A stretch of DNA of 64,000 nt. Source: Paracoccus aestuariivivens. Its GTDB lineage: Bacteria > Pseudomonadota > Alphaproteobacteria > Rhodobacterales > Rhodobacteraceae. Under the pieces are notes generated by a model. The model made no database searches, was not told the origin of the DNA, and worked only from the letters and a program-made list of their open reading frames with translations. The DNA lies in the NCBI RefSeq assembly GCF_009711225.1, contig NZ_WMIE01000009.1:48770-112769 (forward strand), in the 5' to 3' direction. The stretch's first letter is position 1; every line of letters begins with the position of its first letter. This document shows positions 63,618 through 64,000 of this stretch, one piece after another. Both the position numbers and the translations under genes were made by a program.

Positions 63618-64000
63618 GTTTCAGTTTCGGGAATCGGTGCGGGCAGGGGCCAAGGCGTTACGCAATGCGATTCTTTCTATGCCCGGATCTGCTGATATTG
63701 GACCTGTTCGGTCGAGATTTGCGTCAGCTAAAGTTCGCACATGGCCCATCGAAACGGCATTACGTCAATTTTTTGCGTGAGTTTGCGACATAAAAATGAC
63801 ATTAAATCATTATCTTGTGCTTTTTATTCGTGTGAAGCTCATTTTTGCGCTTGTAAGCATCAATCGCAGGGCCTAAATACGCCTTCACCGAGACGGCGAG
63901 ACGCTGGAACGGTTCGGATCGGGTGTCTTTGTTGAGGCGCTGATCTGGAAAATTTGAGAAGTTTGATGGCTTGCACGGCGCCGTTAGGAAATGGCGCGGT
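63618..64000. other. AT-rich non-coding end of window
   Basis: About 380 bases without a credible gene; a 64-codon frame at 63741-63935 is Cys/His/Ser-rich without a good start site and is not accepted. Bases 63755-63850 are unusually AT-rich for this genome (several A- and T-runs) and likely hold a promoter or upstream regulatory region for a gene beyond the window. Bases 63982-64000 read GCCG-TTAGGAAAT-GGCGCGGT, with GGCGCCG just before, and may be part of a hairpin. Confidence 0.5.

Noticed and set aside
63741..63935. 64-codon plus-strand frame in the AT-rich end
   Set aside because: No good start site, unusual Cys/His content and no conservation evidence.
1..64000. CRISPR array, rRNA, insertion sequence or prophage
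   Set aside because: No regularly spaced repeats, rRNA signature sequences, transposase motifs or phage structural gene series were seen.

Overview
The window is a 64 kb piece of a GC-rich alphaproteobacterial chromosome. Gene content and order point to Rhodobacteraceae, most likely Paracoccus or a close relative: a TIGR02302/DUF4175 protein next to a zinc-ribbon protein and ftsEX, a DUF6478-type protein, an IscR-like regulator without the cysteine cluster and with an iron-Rhodo-box-like motif, a carboxynorspermidine-type polyamine route, Mic60 next to HemY, and a Hint-domain remnant. This placement rests on recognised protein families, not on a database search. Most of the window is ordinary core chromosome. 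No rRNA, CRISPR array, insertion sequence or integrase was seen.

Layout. 1-7.3 kb: envelope genes (TIGR02302 protein, zinc-ribbon protein, ftsE-ftsX-plsC, an ABC-2 exporter pair). 7.3-18 kb: cold-shock protein, a secreted ClpP-fold-like protein, rimO, a sulfotransferase, ettA, an acyl-CoA synthetase, a BON-LysM protein, a CAP-domain lipoprotein and an MsbA-type exporter. 17.9-24.8 kb: the tightly packed tsaD-gpsA-yciI-EVE operon, then divergent hemD, Mic60-like and hemY, ending at tRNA-Thr(CGU). 24.9-30 kb: a LysR regulator divergent from an atypical shikimate dehydrogenase paralogue, two small membrane proteins, an MFS transporter and zapE. 30-38.7 kb: a broken EF-hand/Hint gene, accD-folC, cardiolipin synthase, phhB, DUF6478 with a small TTG-start partner, a GNAT, a CinA/MoaB-type protein and map.

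38.7-46.3 kb is the accessory-looking part: a GntR-like LacI regulator, tRNA-Arg(CCU), then a HAD-IIIC/FkbH protein with a C-terminal SGNH-like domain, an alpha/beta-hydrolase-like protein, an SGNH esterase-like protein, an Ig/LamG-like protein and a GlxA-type AraC regulator. No integrase or flanking repeat was found, so island status is only a suggestion. 46.3-58.1 kb: AI-2E transporter, nspC plus carboxynorspermidine dehydrogenase, iscR, two hydrolases (one with tandem HD domains), icd, purQ and a DctB/DctD-like two-component pair. 58.1-64 kb: RNase E with a long leader, ccdA, a PaaI-type thioesterase, rplM-rpsI, and an AT-rich non-coding end.

Points most worth follow-up: the DctD-like regulator has lost the GAFTGA loop used to contact sigma-54; the tRNA-adjacent glycan/ester-modification set; the shikimate dehydrogenase paralogue without substrate-binding serines beside a LysR gene and a 15-bp palindrome; IscR with a matching regulatory site; a tandem-HD protein; a Hint pseudogene; a parS-like palindrome; and a 50-residue basic small protein.
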